Assembly: GCA_902616005.1 (NCBI GenBank)
Contig: CACMRG010000006.1
Location: 1 to 64,000 of the forward strand
Source of the DNA: an uncultured SAR116 cluster alpha proteobacterium
Lineage (GTDB): Bacteria; Pseudomonadota; Alphaproteobacteria; Puniceispirillales; Marisalimonadaceae
Length of the DNA: 64,000 bases
Direction: 5' to 3'
Below are positions 27,355-37,663 of the stretch, one piece after another. Every line of letters begins with the position of its first letter. The stretch's first letter is position 1. The notes below the pieces were generated by a model, which worked only from the letters and a program-made list of their open reading frames with translations, was not told where the DNA came from and made no database searches. The position numbers were made by a program, and so were the translations under genes.

Positions 27355-27846
27355 TTAATCTTCTTTTTTAGATCTAAACGCATCTAATGAAAATATTTCG
27401 GCGTTGTAATTGTGCTTATTATCTTCATTTGATTTATGTGACTTGATATTAGGTTCTTTTAGATTATCCTGGGCGATAAAATCTTTTTTAAACTGTAAAC
27501 TAAAACCAACAGATGGGTCTGAAAAAGATATGATTGACTCAAATGGAACAGAAATATTTTTTTTATTTCCATCAAAGGACAAGATTACCGAAAATTTATC
27601 ATCATCAATAGTTAGATCCCAAAATTGGTGTTGTAAAATAATTTTTATTTCATTATCACCACTAGTTTTTAATTCAGGTGGTACTTTTACCCCTTTAAAT
27701 TTTGAATTGAATGAAATATAGAAATGATGGTCCCCTGGCAATCCTTTTTCATTAACTAGTTGCAAAGACTTCTTAACGACTAACCTTAATGTGTCTTCAA
27801 CTATTTGATCGTAATCAATGTTTTTTTTATCCATTGTTAAACTCAT
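27355..27846 (-). CDS. sspB: SspB, ClpXP adaptor (alphaproteobacterial type)
   Basis: The 163-residue product has the SspB beta-sandwich (YISFNSKFKGVKVPPEL, ILQHQFWDLTIDD, ISVPFESIISFSDPSVGFSL) and a hydrophilic tail ending in a short conserved segment that would dock on ClpX. SspB tethers ssrA-tagged proteins to ClpXP. Its gene lies directly after the tmRNA gene on the same strand, fitting this job. Confidence 0.88.
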   Translation of the reverse strand: MSLTMDKKNIDYDQIVEDTLRLVVKKSLQLVNEKGLPGDHHFYISFNSKFKGVKVPPELKTSGDNEIKIILQHQFWDLTIDDDKFSVILSFDGNKKNISVPFESIISFSDPSVGFSLQFKKDFIAQDNLKEPNIKSHKSNEDNKHNYNAEIFSLDAFRSKKED

Positions 27847-27904
27847 TAAATAATTACATATTTACTATATTTTATCAAAAACAATTTTTACAGAGAAAAT
27901 TTTT

Positions 27905-27930
27905 AAAAAAGGCAAGACTTTAGTCTTGCC
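27905..27930 (-). terminator. Rho-independent terminator of ssrA
   Basis: On the minus strand an 8-bp stem (GGCAAGAC / GTCTTGCC) with a 4-base loop (27,911-27,930) is followed by six T residues. It ends the tmRNA transcript. Confidence 0.85.
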
Positions 27931-27931
27931 C

Positions 27932-28190
27932 TTGAATTTCTGTTGCCAGGTAGTTCAACCCCGCCAATCCTTGCTAGAGGATAGGACTTAAGTTTCGGTT
28001 ACATTAGCTGCTAAGCAGCTGCAGCAACCGGAGCGTAGTTGTCGTTTGCAACTATAATTTTGCCCGATATCGGTGGTACAATGCCGAGTAAAAATTTTAT
28101 TTTTATTACACACGTCGATCCTATTTCACCCCCATAATTATTTGGTGGAGGTGCCGGGTACTGCCCCCGGGTCCGCAGAGCCTATTTTAT
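27932..28190 (-). ncRNA. ssrA: Transfer-messenger RNA, permuted two-piece form
   Basis: Read on the minus strand, the acceptor piece comes first and ends CACCTCCACCA (28,143), with a T-arm CCGGG/CCCGG just before. After a short removed segment the coding piece starts GGGGGTG (28,133-28,127). The two ends form a 7-bp acceptor stem. The tag frame (28,049-28,011) encodes ANDNYAPVAAAA followed by TAG. This permuted arrangement is characteristic of alphaproteobacteria. Outer limits are approximate. Confidence 0.95.
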
Positions 28191-28305
28191 AAAATGTTTA
28201 TTACTATAGTCATTAGAGACATTTCAAATATATATTATTTTTAAAAATTATTAAAGAGCAATGACAATTAAAATAGTTTTTGTTATTAATGTTTAGAGGT
28301 TTTAA

Positions 28306-29097
28306 ATGATACAATACTTAGATTTATTGAACAATGTTATGGATAATGGAATTATTAAAAAAGACAGAACTGGTGTTGGAACAAAATCAATCTTTGGGTG
28401 GCAAATGAGATTTGATCTAAACAAGGGATTTCCACTCTTAACTACAAAAAAACTTCATATCAAGTCAATAGTTCACGAACTCATATGGTTTGTTAAAGGT
28501 GATACTAATATAAAGTATTTAAATGAAAACGACGTACACATTTGGGATGATTGGGCAGATGAAAAAGGTAATTTAGGTCCAGTTTATGGAAAGCAATGGC
28601 GGTCGTGGGAAAATAATGGAGTTGAAATTGACCAATTAAAAAATGCAATTGAATTAATTAAAAATGACCCAAGTTCGAGAAGAATTATTGTTTCATCTTG
28701 GAATCCAGCAGACATTTCAAGAATGGCTTTGCCCCCTTGTCATTGTTTGTTTCAGTTTAATGTTATTGATAATAAACTTTCTTGCCAACTTTACCAAAGA
28801 AGTGCTGATATTTTTTTAGGAGTTCCATTCAATATAGCTTCATATGCTCTTCTTACGCACATGATAGCTAATTTAACAAATTTAAATGTAGGATTTTTTG
28901 TTCATACTCTCGGTGATGCACACTTATATTTAAATCATCAAGATCAAGCTAAACAACAGTTAACCAGAAAACCTAAAGATTTGCCTAAACTAGTAATAAA
29001 TAACAAAAGAAAAAATATTGATGAGTTTGAATTTAATGATTTTACATTTCAAAATTATACCCCAGATCCAAACATTAAAGCTCCAATAGCAGTTTAA
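28306..29097 (+). CDS. thyA: Thymidylate synthase ThyA
   Basis: The 263-residue enzyme is of standard length (264 in E. coli). It has the catalytic Cys in [23 protein letters not shown] at the start and [20 protein letters not shown]. It makes dTMP from dUMP with methylene-THF and yields dihydrofolate for folA, which follows 3 bases later. AGAGGT precedes the ATG. Confidence 0.96.
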   Translation: MIQYLDLLNNVMDNGIIKKDRTGVGTKSIFGWQMRFDLNKGFPLLTTKKLHIKSIVHELIWFVKGDTNIKYLNENDVHIWDDWADEKGNLGPVYGKQWRSWENNGVEIDQLKNAIELIKNDPSSRRIIVSSWNPADISRMALPPCHCLFQFNVIDNKLSCQLYQRSADIFLGVPFNIASYALLTHMIANLTNLNVGFFVHTLGDAHLYLNHQDQAKQQLTRKPKDLPKLVINNKRKNIDEFEFNDFTFQNYTPDPNIKAPIAV

Positions 29098-29100
29098 CAA

Positions 29101-29661
29101 GTGGAAACGATTAAAAAAAACAAATTTCCTATAGTTTCAATTGTTGCTATTTCTAATGATTTTATAATCGGCGATGGTAAAAAAATGTTGTGGTATTTAC
29201 CAAATGATTTAGCAAGATTAAAGACTATAACTCTTGGTAATCCATTAATTATGGGTAGGAAAACTTTTGATAGTATTGGCAAACCTTTACCAGGTAGAGC
29301 TAATATTATTTTGACTACTAAAAGAAATCTTAAAAATGATATTCAATTTGATAAATATTTTGTACAAAGTTTTGAAGATGCAGTGATCAAAGCTAATGAT
29401 TGGATTGTAAAAAAGTATGAGAAAAATGAGCAAATTAAAAAAAAAATTTTTATTTTTGGTGGAGGTGAAATATACAAATTAGCTATAAGTTTTTGTAGCC
29501 AAATTGAACTTACTCTAGTTGATGTTAATTTAAGAAATGGAGTTTCATTTCCTCATATAAATGAGGAAAAGTGGGATAAAAAATTAATCCAGAAAGTTGC
29601 AGGAAATAAAAGTTGCCCACCTCACTCATTTTGGGTTTACGATAGAAAAATTAAACTTTGA
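29101..29661 (+). CDS. folA: Dihydrofolate reductase
   Basis: This 186-residue enzyme starts at GTG. VAISNDFIIGDGKKMLWYLPNDL, shortened here to its key blocks IIGDG and LWYLPNDL, holds the catalytic acidic residue; GRKTFDSIGKPLPGR and FIFGGGEIYK bind NADPH. It is a little long (usual 160-170), owing to a Lys-rich insert near 95-115. It recycles the dihydrofolate made by ThyA. Its end overlaps the convergent ATPase gene by 11 bases. Confidence 0.93.
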   Translation: METIKKNKFPIVSIVAISNDFIIGDGKKMLWYLPNDLARLKTITLGNPLIMGRKTFDSIGKPLPGRANIILTTKRNLKNDIQFDKYFVQSFEDAVIKANDWIVKKYEKNEQIKKKIFIFGGGEIYKLAISFCSQIELTLVDVNLRNGVSFPHINEEKWDKKLIQKVAGNKSCPPHSFWVYDRKIKL

Positions 29662-30442
29662 TTTTACTAAGTACTTTTTGGCATATATCAAAAAAGGATT
29701 TAAAAATAATATCACTAGCTTCTTGCTTTATTATTGGATGTTCAAAATTATGATTTTTAATTAAACTTTCACTAAGTGGTAACTCTCCTAAAACCTCTAA
29801 GTCAAAAAAACTGGTAAGTTTGTAGTTTGATTTTTTACGAAAAATATAATGTTTTTTTTCACATTCATCGCATATGTAATAACTCATATTTTCAATTAAA
29901 CCTAGAATTGGTAAATTAATTTTTTTAAACATATTTATTCCTCTTTGAACGTCTAATAGAGATAATTCTTGCGGTGTAGTTATTATTAAGGCGCCTGTAA
30001 CATCAATTTTTTGAGAAATCGTTAATTGTACATCTCCAGTTCCTGGAGGTGTATCAATAATTAAAACATCTAACTCTCCCCACGCTACATTTGTCAGTAA
30101 TTGTGTGACTGCCTTAATAACCATAGGCCCTCTCCATATATTAGCAGTTTCTTCAGGAATCAAATAACCAATTGACATTGTTTTAAGACCATTTACTTCA
30201 ATTGGTACAAAATTATTATTTTCAATTTTGGGTTCTTGATTTGTATTTAGTAATTTAGGTAGACTAGGACCATATATGTCAGCATCTAGTAAACCTACTT
30301 TCAATTTAAAATGCTGAAATGTTAATGCTAAGTTAAGAGCAAATGTTGATTTTCCAACACCTCCTTTGCCACTTGCTACAATTATTACGTATTTAGCAGA
30401 TTTAGGTAATTTTAAAAAATTTTTAATTTCATTTTTTTTCAT
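29651..30442 (-). CDS. Mrp/ApbC-type iron-sulfur carrier ATPase
   Basis: The 263-residue P-loop protein has the deviant Walker A GKGGVGKST, the DADIYGPS switch, DTPPGTGDVQL, and C-x2-C in ICDEC for a bridging 4Fe-4S cluster. It lacks the N-terminal DUF59 domain seen in many Mrp proteins. It probably delivers iron-sulfur clusters. Confidence 0.88.
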   Translation of the reverse strand: MKKNEIKNFLKLPKSAKYVIIVASGKGGVGKSTFALNLALTFQHFKLKVGLLDADIYGPSLPKLLNTNQEPKIENNNFVPIEVNGLKTMSIGYLIPEETANIWRGPMVIKAVTQLLTNVAWGELDVLIIDTPPGTGDVQLTISQKIDVTGALIITTPQELSLLDVQRGINMFKKINLPILGLIENMSYYICDECEKKHYIFRKKSNYKLTSFFDLEVLGELPLSESLIKNHNFEHPIIKQEASDIIFKSFFDICQKVLSKIKV

Positions 30443-30572
30443 AATATCATCATATAGATAATATCATTTTAATAAAAATTTATATTTTTATTTTTTAAAA
30501 AAATAAAAGTTTAAGGTTGAAATTTTTTTATTGAAACAAATATCTTATAAAAGATTTATTTCAGGTGTTAAG

Positions 30573-31649
30573 ATGAACAATAATAATTCAGGCCCTTGGG
30601 GCAACAATGGTAATAATCCGTGGGGAAGAAGACCAAATAACCAAACACCTCCAGATGTGGATGAAATTATTAAAAATAGTAGAGATAAATTTAAAAAATT
30701 TATGCCATCAAATTTTGGTGGTGGGAAGGGTTTTTCTATAGTTTTTTTAATTTTAATTGCTTTATGGTTGGTAACTGGTATTTATAGAGTCAATCCTCAG
30801 GAACAAGGTGTTGTACTTAGATTTGGTGAGTGGGTAAGAACGACAGAGCCAGGGTTACATTATCATTTACCATCTCCAATAGAAAAGGTAATTACGCCAG
30901 ATGTAACACGAGAAAATAAAATTGAGATAGGATACAGAGCTTTTGGTGGTGGGAATTCAAATAGAAGAGACGTAGCAGATGAATCCAAAATGATAACTGG
31001 TGATGAAAATAACATAGACATTGATTTCGTAGTATTTTGGAAAATTTCTGATGCAGGTAAATACTTATTTAACCTGCAAGATCCTCCAGAAACTGTAAAA
31101 GTTGCTGCTCAATCTATAATGAGAGATATAATTGGTCAAACCAAAATTCAAACTGCTCTAACTGAAGGTAGACAAAATATACAGTTAAAAGCAAAGTCTT
31201 TACTTCAAGACCTTTTAAATCTATATGAAGCAGGTGTTGAAGTTAGAGACGTTCAATTACTTTCTGTTGATCCACCTCAGGAAGTTATTGATGCTTTTAA
31301 TGACGTACAAAGAGCTAGACAAGACAGAGATACTCTAATAAACGAAGCACAAGCTTTTAGAAATGATATTGTACCTAGAGCACGAGGTGAAGCTGCTCAA
31401 ATGATAAATCAAGCACAAGCTTATGAAAGTGAAGTTGTTAATAGAGCTAAAGGTGATACTGATAGATTTTTGTCAATATATAATAGTTACAAAGTAGATC
31501 CAGATGTAACAAGATCGAGAATTTACTTGGAAACTATGGAAAAAGTTTTATCTAATGTAAATAAAGTTATAATGGATAAATCATCAAGTTCATCAGGTAT
31601 TGTGCCCTATTTGCCGATAGATAAATTACAAGGAAAAGGATCAAAGTAA
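30573..31649 (+). CDS. hflK: HflK, SPFH-domain partner of FtsH
   Basis: With the ATG at 30,573 the protein has 358 residues: an N-terminal Asn/Gly/Trp/Pro-rich tail, one membrane helix (about 52-70), then an SPFH domain and coiled coil. HflK and HflC enclose and regulate the FtsH protease. A TTG 42 bases upstream is less likely. The stop overlaps hflC by one base (TAATG). Confidence 0.94.
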   Translation: MNNNNSGPWGNNGNNPWGRRPNNQTPPDVDEIIKNSRDKFKKFMPSNFGGGKGFSIVFLILIALWLVTGIYRVNPQEQGVVLRFGEWVRTTEPGLHYHLPSPIEKVITPDVTRENKIEIGYRAFGGGNSNRRDVADESKMITGDENNIDIDFVVFWKISDAGKYLFNLQDPPETVKVAAQSIMRDIIGQTKIQTALTEGRQNIQLKAKSLLQDLLNLYEAGVEVRDVQLLSVDPPQEVIDAFNDVQRARQDRDTLINEAQAFRNDIVPRARGEAAQMINQAQAYESEVVNRAKGDTDRFLSIYNSYKVDPDVTRSRIYLETMEKVLSNVNKVIMDKSSSSSGIVPYLPIDKLQGKGSK

Positions 31650-32518
31650 TGAGTAATATCAAAATTTTTACATACACGTTTGGAGTTATAGCATTATTTA
31701 TTGCATACAGTTCTTTTTTCACAGTTGACCAGACTAAACAGGCTATAGTTCTTCAATTTGGAGAACCAAAAAGAGTTGTGAATAAACCAGGTTTAAACTT
31801 TAAGATACCATTTATTCAAGATGTAACATTTTTTGAAAAAAGAGTTTTGTCTCTCGTCTCTAGTGATTCTGAAGAAGTAATACTATCCGATCAAAAGAGA
31901 TTAGAGGTTGATACATACTCAAGGTTTAAGATCATTGATCCATTATTGTTTTACCAAACAGTAAGAAATGAAAGTGGTGCAAGACAGAGATTAGAATCAA
32001 TTATTGATTCGTCAGTAAGACGTGTACTAGGTAAATTAGAGTTAGTATCTATTTTATCAGATGCGAGACAGAATATTGTTGATGATATTGGTAGTGAAGT
32101 TAATCAAATAGTTAAGAGACTTGGAATGCAAATTATCGATGTAAGAATAAGGAGAGCTGATTACCCAGAGGCAACTAGTCAAAATATTTTTAATAGAATG
32201 AGATCTGAAAGAGAACAGGAAGCTAAAGAATTTAGAGCACAGGGTGCTGAAGAAGCCCAAAAAATTAGATCAGATGCAGAAAAACAAAAAACAATTTTAA
32301 TTGCTGAAGCTAAACGAGAAGCTGAGGCCATCAGAGGTAATGGAGATGGTCAAGCAATCAAAATATATGCAGATGCTTTTGGAAAAGATGCAAAATTTTT
32401 TAAATTTTATAGATCAATGTTAGCTTATGAAAAAACTTTTGTTGATAAAGATACTACAATGATTTTATCGCCTGAAAGTGAATTTTTTGATTTCTTTTCT
32501 GATAAAAAAGGTAATTAA
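31649..32518 (+). CDS. hflC: HflC, SPFH-domain partner of FtsH
   Basis: The 289-residue product has one N-terminal membrane helix, an SPFH domain (VDQTKQAIVLQFGEPKRV) and a C-terminal coiled coil with EREQEAKEFRAQGAEEAQKI. Coupled to hflK and followed 67 bases later by degP, the common hflK-hflC-degP order. Confidence 0.95.
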   Translation: MSNIKIFTYTFGVIALFIAYSSFFTVDQTKQAIVLQFGEPKRVVNKPGLNFKIPFIQDVTFFEKRVLSLVSSDSEEVILSDQKRLEVDTYSRFKIIDPLLFYQTVRNESGARQRLESIIDSSVRRVLGKLELVSILSDARQNIVDDIGSEVNQIVKRLGMQIIDVRIRRADYPEATSQNIFNRMRSEREQEAKEFRAQGAEEAQKIRSDAEKQKTILIAEAKREAEAIRGNGDGQAIKIYADAFGKDAKFFKFYRSMLAYEKTFVDKDTTMILSPESEFFDFFSDKKGN

Positions 32519-32585
32519 ATTTCCTTTTTTTAACATATTTATGACATTTTTAACCTATTAATATGCTATTTCAATAGAGGTATAT

Positions 32586-34007
32586 ATGATTTTGAATGAT
32601 AAACTTAAAATTTTTTTAATTACATTTTCATTGATGTTTTTACCCATTTGCGGTTATGCCAAGAAAGCGCCAGATAGTTTTGCAAACCTGGCTGAAATTT
32701 TGAGTCCATCGGTTGTAAATATTTCAACAACAACATTAATAGAAGATAGAAAAAATAATATGCCAGCTTTCCCTCCTGGATCACCATTTGAAGAATTTTT
32801 CAAACAATTTCAAGAACCCAATCAAGGTAAAAGAAGAGCTCAATCACTTGGATCTGGCTTTATAATAGACAAAGAAGGTTATGTAATTACGAATAATCAC
32901 GTAATTGAAAATGCTGAAAAAATTATGGTTATACTTCATGATGACAAATCTTTTGAAGCTGAAGTTGTTGGTAAAGACCCAAAAACAGATGTTGCATTGT
33001 TGAAAATTAACCCCAAAAATACAAATCTTAAAGCAGTTAAATTCGGCAATTCTAACGATTTAAGAGTAGGCGATTGGGTTATGGCTATTGGTAACCCTTT
33101 CGGTTTTGGAGGTACGGTGACAGCTGGAATTGTATCTGCGAGAGGGAGAAGTATAGGTGGATCTTATGATGATTACATTCAAACTGATGCATCAATAAAT
33201 AAAGGGAATTCTGGTGGGCCATTATTTGACATGAAAGGAAATGTTGTAGGTATAAATACAGCAATATTTTCTCAATCAGGTGGGTCTGTCGGCATAGGTT
33301 TTGCTGTATCATCTAATTTAGCAAAACAAGTTTCAGATCAACTTAGAAAATATGGTCGTACTAAACGGGGCTGGTTAGGTGTTTTAATTCAACAAATCAC
33401 AAAAGAGATTGCTGATACATTAGGTCTAAAAAATACTGATGGTGCATTGGTGTCATCAGCTACCGAAAATGGTCCAGCATTTAAAGCAGGTATTAAGTCT
33501 GGTGATATTATTCTAAAATTTAATGGTACTAGGATTAAAAATATGAATGAATTGCCTAAAGTTGTTGCAGGCACTCCTGTTGGAAAATCAGTTAAAGTTG
33601 AAATTTGGAGAGAAGGTAAGATAAAAACGTTGATTGTAAAGTTAGGCGAATTAGAATTGGCAGAAAATAATAATATTATAGATAATAATAGAACAAAAAA
33701 TCAAACCAAATCATTCCCAAAGATAGGCTTTGAAATCAAGCAATTAGATAATGAGGATATTAAAAAGTACAAAATTAAAGAATTTACGAGAGGTATAATT
33801 ATATCTGACGTTAAAAAAAATAGTAAAGCTTTTAATAGTGGTCTTCGAGAGGGCATGCTTATTGTTAGAGTAGGACAATCCGAAGTTTCTGATTTAAATG
33901 TTATTTCTAATGCTATAGAAAAAGCAAAAAAACAAAAGAGGAATGCACTATTAATGCTTGTTAATTTTAGAGGTTCTAATAGATTCGTTGCTGTTGAAAT
34001 ATTTTAA
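32586..34007 (+). CDS. degP: DegP/HtrA-type periplasmic serine protease
   Basis: The 473-residue protein begins with a signal peptide (about 1-25). The trypsin-like domain shows the triad His in TNNHVIENA, Asp in KTDVALLKI and Ser in NKGNSGGPLFD. Two PDZ domains follow (about 260-345 and 380-470). It degrades or refolds damaged envelope proteins. A GAGG ribosome site precedes the ATG. Confidence 0.95.
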   Translation: MILNDKLKIFLITFSLMFLPICGYAKKAPDSFANLAEILSPSVVNISTTTLIEDRKNNMPAFPPGSPFEEFFKQFQEPNQGKRRAQSLGSGFIIDKEGYVITNNHVIENAEKIMVILHDDKSFEAEVVGKDPKTDVALLKINPKNTNLKAVKFGNSNDLRVGDWVMAIGNPFGFGGTVTAGIVSARGRSIGGSYDDYIQTDASINKGNSGGPLFDMKGNVVGINTAIFSQSGGSVGIGFAVSSNLAKQVSDQLRKYGRTKRGWLGVLIQQITKEIADTLGLKNTDGALVSSATENGPAFKAGIKSGDIILKFNGTRIKNMNELPKVVAGTPVGKSVKVEIWREGKIKTLIVKLGELELAENNNIIDNNRTKNQTKSFPKIGFEIKQLDNEDIKKYKIKEFTRGIIISDVKKNSKAFNSGLREGMLIVRVGQSEVSDLNVISNAIEKAKKQKRNALLMLVNFRGSNRFVAVEIF

Positions 34008-34015
34008 GATTTTAT

Positions 34016-34903
34016 CTAATAATCTTGCAGATAAAGAATACCTTTTAAATTTGTGTAATTAAAAACAACATCTGCAATTTTATTTAATATTTTTTTTCCT
34101 CTATATGACACCCCAATCCCAGAATTTTTTATTAAATCAACATCATTTGCTCCATCACCTACTGAAATCACATCATTAAGTGTTAAGTTAAACTTTTTTA
34201 AATAATTTTTAGTTATCTCTAATTTAGATTTTTTATCTAATATAGGGTTTTGGATATATCCATTGAGAACAATTCTTTCATTATTTTTTTTATATAAAAA
34301 ATTATTGCAGTGGTAATAATCAAAACCAATTTTTTTTGCTATAAAACTAACTGAAGGAGAAAAACCGCCTGAAATTAGTACAGTAATACATGATTTGCTC
34401 TTCATTTTTTCTACCAATTCCTTTGCTCCATCATTAATTTGTATCATTGTATTTAATGTAAAAATATTATCTAAAGGATAATTTTTTAATAATTTTATTC
34501 TTTCTAAAAGTGCATCTTCAAATTGTAATTCACCATTCATAGCTTTTTTTGTGATATTTTTAACTTTACTTCCAACTCCAGCTTCTTCAGCTATTTCGTC
34601 TAAACTTTCTTCTTTAATAATAGTGCTATCCATGTCACAAATTAAAAGTTTCTTTTTACGAGGACATCTGATTTTTAAAAAATTGATGTCAATCGGTAAA
34701 TCTATAAACAAATTTTTAATTTTTTTTTTAATAAAATCTTTGACAATATTTTCATTTAAAATCCATTCGTAAAAATTATTCTTATTGATCTCTTTATTTG
34801 TAAATTGAATATTCGCATCATTTAAAATATAATTTATATGATTAATAATATTGTTATCGATTTTAAAATTAGATGAGTTTGATATAAACAAGTAATTAGT
34901 CAT
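34016..34903 (-). CDS. serB: Phosphoserine phosphatase SerB
   Basis: From ATG 34,903 the product has 295 residues. The HAD motifs are DMDSTIIKEESLDEIAEEAG (nucleophile Asp), SGGFSPSV, and GDGANDVDLI. The N-terminal 85 residues are a weakly conserved regulatory region. It makes serine from phosphoserine. A TTG start 42 bases upstream would overlap miaA and is rejected. Confidence 0.93.
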   Translation of the reverse strand: MTNYLFISNSSNFKIDNNIINHINYILNDANIQFTNKEINKNNFYEWILNENIVKDFIKKKIKNLFIDLPIDINFLKIRCPRKKKLLICDMDSTIIKEESLDEIAEEAGVGSKVKNITKKAMNGELQFEDALLERIKLLKNYPLDNIFTLNTMIQINDGAKELVEKMKSKSCITVLISGGFSPSVSFIAKKIGFDYYHCNNFLYKKNNERIVLNGYIQNPILDKKSKLEITKNYLKKFNLTLNDVISVGDGANDVDLIKNSGIGVSYRGKKILNKIADVVFNYTNLKGILYLQDY

Positions 34904-34930
34904 TATATTTTTTAAAACATTATATTTGAT

Positions 34931-35845
34931 ATGTCCACAATTCAACGAATAGAAAGAAAGATTTTAGACCTAAATTTTGATAAAACTCCAATTATTGTAA
35001 TTTCTGGCCCAACAGGAATAGGGAAGTCAAAATTAGCTATATCGTTAGCTAAAAAAATAAATGGAGTTATAATTAATGCAGATTCTATGCAAATATATAA
35101 AGAACTTAAGATTATATCATCTCAGCCAAGTGAAAGAGATAAAAAAATTATTTCTCATGAATTATATGGAATAAGATCAATTTATCAAAGTTTTTCTGTT
35201 ATGGAGTGGTTGGAGTTAGTTAAAGAAAAATTAGATATAATTTTCAATAAAAATAAAATACCAATTATTGTTGGAGGTACTGGAATGTACATAAAATCAG
35301 CAATAAATGGAATTTCAAAAATACCAAAAGTTGACAAAGAAGTTTTTGAACATTGTTCAAAACTTTTTGAAAAAATTGGAATTGTAGAATTTAAAAAATT
35401 AGTTGAAGAAGTTGATAAAGATTTTACTGTAAAAAAAATCGATAAACAAAGACTAATTAGAGCTTATTCAGTTTATTTGCAAACTGACAAAAGTATTTCA
35501 GAGTGGCATAAAAATTCTTATGTAAATAAGGTGTATAACACTTTTTTTTCAATTTTGTTGGAACAAGAAAGAGAAAAAAATTATCAAAATTGTGAAAATA
35601 GATTCGAACAATTCATAAATAATGGTGCTATAGAAGAGGTTAAATTTTTAAAAGACAAAAAATTTGATAGATCCTTACCAGGATTTAAATGTTTAGGGGT
35701 TATTTGGATTCTCAAATATTTAGAAAAAGAAATCTCTCTAAAGGATGCGATTTTATTAAGCAAACGAGATACCAGAAGATATGTAAAAAGACAATTAACA
35801 TGGTTTAGGCATAATTTTAATCCAGATCAAATTTTAAGGATTTGA
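34931..35845 (+). CDS. miaA: tRNA dimethylallyltransferase MiaA
   Basis: The 304-residue enzyme has the P-loop GPTGIGKSKLA, NADSMQIYKEL, GGTGMYIKS and the C-terminal RYVKRQLTWFRH. It adds dimethylallyl to A37 of tRNAs reading UNN codons. It is divergent from serB with 27 bases between starts. Confidence 0.95.
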   Translation: MSTIQRIERKILDLNFDKTPIIVISGPTGIGKSKLAISLAKKINGVIINADSMQIYKELKIISSQPSERDKKIISHELYGIRSIYQSFSVMEWLELVKEKLDIIFNKNKIPIIVGGTGMYIKSAINGISKIPKVDKEVFEHCSKLFEKIGIVEFKKLVEEVDKDFTVKKIDKQRLIRAYSVYLQTDKSISEWHKNSYVNKVYNTFFSILLEQEREKNYQNCENRFEQFINNGAIEEVKFLKDKKFDRSLPGFKCLGVIWILKYLEKEISLKDAILLSKRDTRRYVKRQLTWFRHNFNPDQILRI

Positions 35846-35906
35846 TGTAAATCAATAATATATTGACCAAATTAATAAACAAAGTTATTAAATATCGGGG
35901 ACAAAT

Positions 35907-37661
35907 ATGATAAATAAAAGTATGAATGGAGCTGAAGCACTTATAAAATGCCTTATTGATAATGATGTGGATACTGTATTTGGTTATCCAGGAGGTGCAG
36001 TATTGCCAGTATATGATGCCATATTCAAAAATAATCGAATAAAACATATTCTGGTAAGACATGAGCAAGCTGCAGTTCATGCTGCTGAGGGTTTTGCGAG
36101 ATCTACAGGGAAAATAGGATGTGTGTTAGTCACCTCTGGCCCTGGTGCAACAAATGCAATAACCGGTTTAACTGATGCATTAATGGACTCAGTGCCTTTA
36201 GTTTGTATTACAGGACAAGTCCCAACGCATTTGATTGGAACTGATGCTTTCCAAGAAGCGGATACTACTGGAATTTCAAGACCAGCTACAAAACATAATT
36301 ATCTCGTAAAAAAACCAAAAGATTTGTGTAAAGTCGTACATGAAGCATTTGAAATTGCAAGTACAGGCAGACCTGGACCCGTTCTAATTGATTTACCAAA
36401 AGACATTCAACTTTCTGAAGTAAAGTATAACAAAAAAACTGCCGTTCTTAATAAAAAACCTATAATTGAGAATGATATTAAAAGTAATGAAATAAAAAAG
36501 GCGGTAGATTTAATCTTAAGTTCAAAAAAACCAATTTTTTATGGAGGTGGTGGAATAATTAATTCAGGAACTGAAGCATCACATTATTTAAACAAAATTA
36601 TTGATTTGTTAAATGCTCCAATTACACTTACTTTAATGGGACTTGGTGCTGTTGCACATGAAAATAAAAATTTTCTAGGAATGTTGGGAATGCATGGAAC
36701 TTATGAAGCTAATCTAGCCATGCATAATTGTGACTTGATGATTAATGTTGGTGCTAGATTTGATGATAGAGTAACTGGTAGATTAGATGCTTTTTCACCA
36801 AATTCAAAAAAGATACATATAGATATTGATCCTTCTTCGATAAATAAAATCGTTCAAGTTGATTTGCCTATAATAGGTGATGTCAAAGTCGTCATGAAGG
36901 CAATATACAATGAGCTTAAAAAAAGAAAAATTAAAACATTTTCATTAAAAAATTGGTGGTCAGAGATTAATAAATGGAAAGAAAAAAAATCTCTGTCATA
37001 TTCAACTGATGAAGTTATTATTAAACCTCAATATGCTATCGAAACATTATACAAAGTAACAAAATCAGTTGATCCATTTGTGACTACAGAGGTTGGTCAG
37101 CATCAAATGTGGGCTGCACAATATTTTGGATTTTCAAAACCAAATCACTGGATGACGTCTGGAGGCCTTGGGACCATGGGGTATGGATTACCAGCCTCGA
37201 TCGGAGTGCAAATAGCAAATCCTAATTCTCTAGTGATAGATATCGCTGGAGAGGCCTCTTTTTTGATGAATATGCAAGAGTTATCCACAATAGTACAATA
37301 TAATTTACCTATAAAGATTTTTATCATTAATAATCAATGGATGGGCATGGTAAGACAATGGCAGGAATTAATTCATGGATCTAGATATAGTGAAAGCTAT
37401 ACAGATTCTTTGCCAGATTTTATTAAATTAGCAGAAAGTTTTGGTATCAAGGGTGTTAGAGCTGAAAAGATGACCGATCTTCAAAATGTTATTGATGAGA
37501 TGTTATCCCACAAAGGTCCAGTGTTAGCAGATATTTGTGTTGCAAAAGAAGAAAATTGTTTTCCAATGATACCATCTGGATCTGCTCACTATGATATGAT
37601 TTTGAGTAAAGAGGATAAAAAGAAGCAAGAAGTTTCATCAGATGGATTAGCACTTGTATAA
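35907..37661 (+). CDS. ilvB: Acetolactate synthase large subunit
   Basis: The 584-residue ThDP enzyme has the catalytic Glu in [25 protein letters not shown], and the ThDP motif [20 protein letters not shown] (GD replaced by GE at its start). It catalyses the first step of valine, leucine and isoleucine synthesis. GGGGAC stands before the ATG. No leader peptide attenuator was seen upstream. Confidence 0.95.
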   Translation: MINKSMNGAEALIKCLIDNDVDTVFGYPGGAVLPVYDAIFKNNRIKHILVRHEQAAVHAAEGFARSTGKIGCVLVTSGPGATNAITGLTDALMDSVPLVCITGQVPTHLIGTDAFQEADTTGISRPATKHNYLVKKPKDLCKVVHEAFEIASTGRPGPVLIDLPKDIQLSEVKYNKKTAVLNKKPIIENDIKSNEIKKAVDLILSSKKPIFYGGGGIINSGTEASHYLNKIIDLLNAPITLTLMGLGAVAHENKNFLGMLGMHGTYEANLAMHNCDLMINVGARFDDRVTGRLDAFSPNSKKIHIDIDPSSINKIVQVDLPIIGDVKVVMKAIYNELKKRKIKTFSLKNWWSEINKWKEKKSLSYSTDEVIIKPQYAIETLYKVTKSVDPFVTTEVGQHQMWAAQYFGFSKPNHWMTSGGLGTMGYGLPASIGVQIANPNSLVIDIAGEASFLMNMQELSTIVQYNLPIKIFIINNQWMGMVRQWQELIHGSRYSESYTDSLPDFIKLAESFGIKGVRAEKMTDLQNVIDEMLSHKGPVLADICVAKEENCFPMIPSGSAHYDMILSKEDKKKQEVSSDGLALV

Positions 37662-37663
37662 TT

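Noticed and set aside
35846-35906. Attenuator or T-box before ilvB
   Set aside because: Only about 60 bases, with no leader peptide rich in branched-chain codons and no hairpin-T run.
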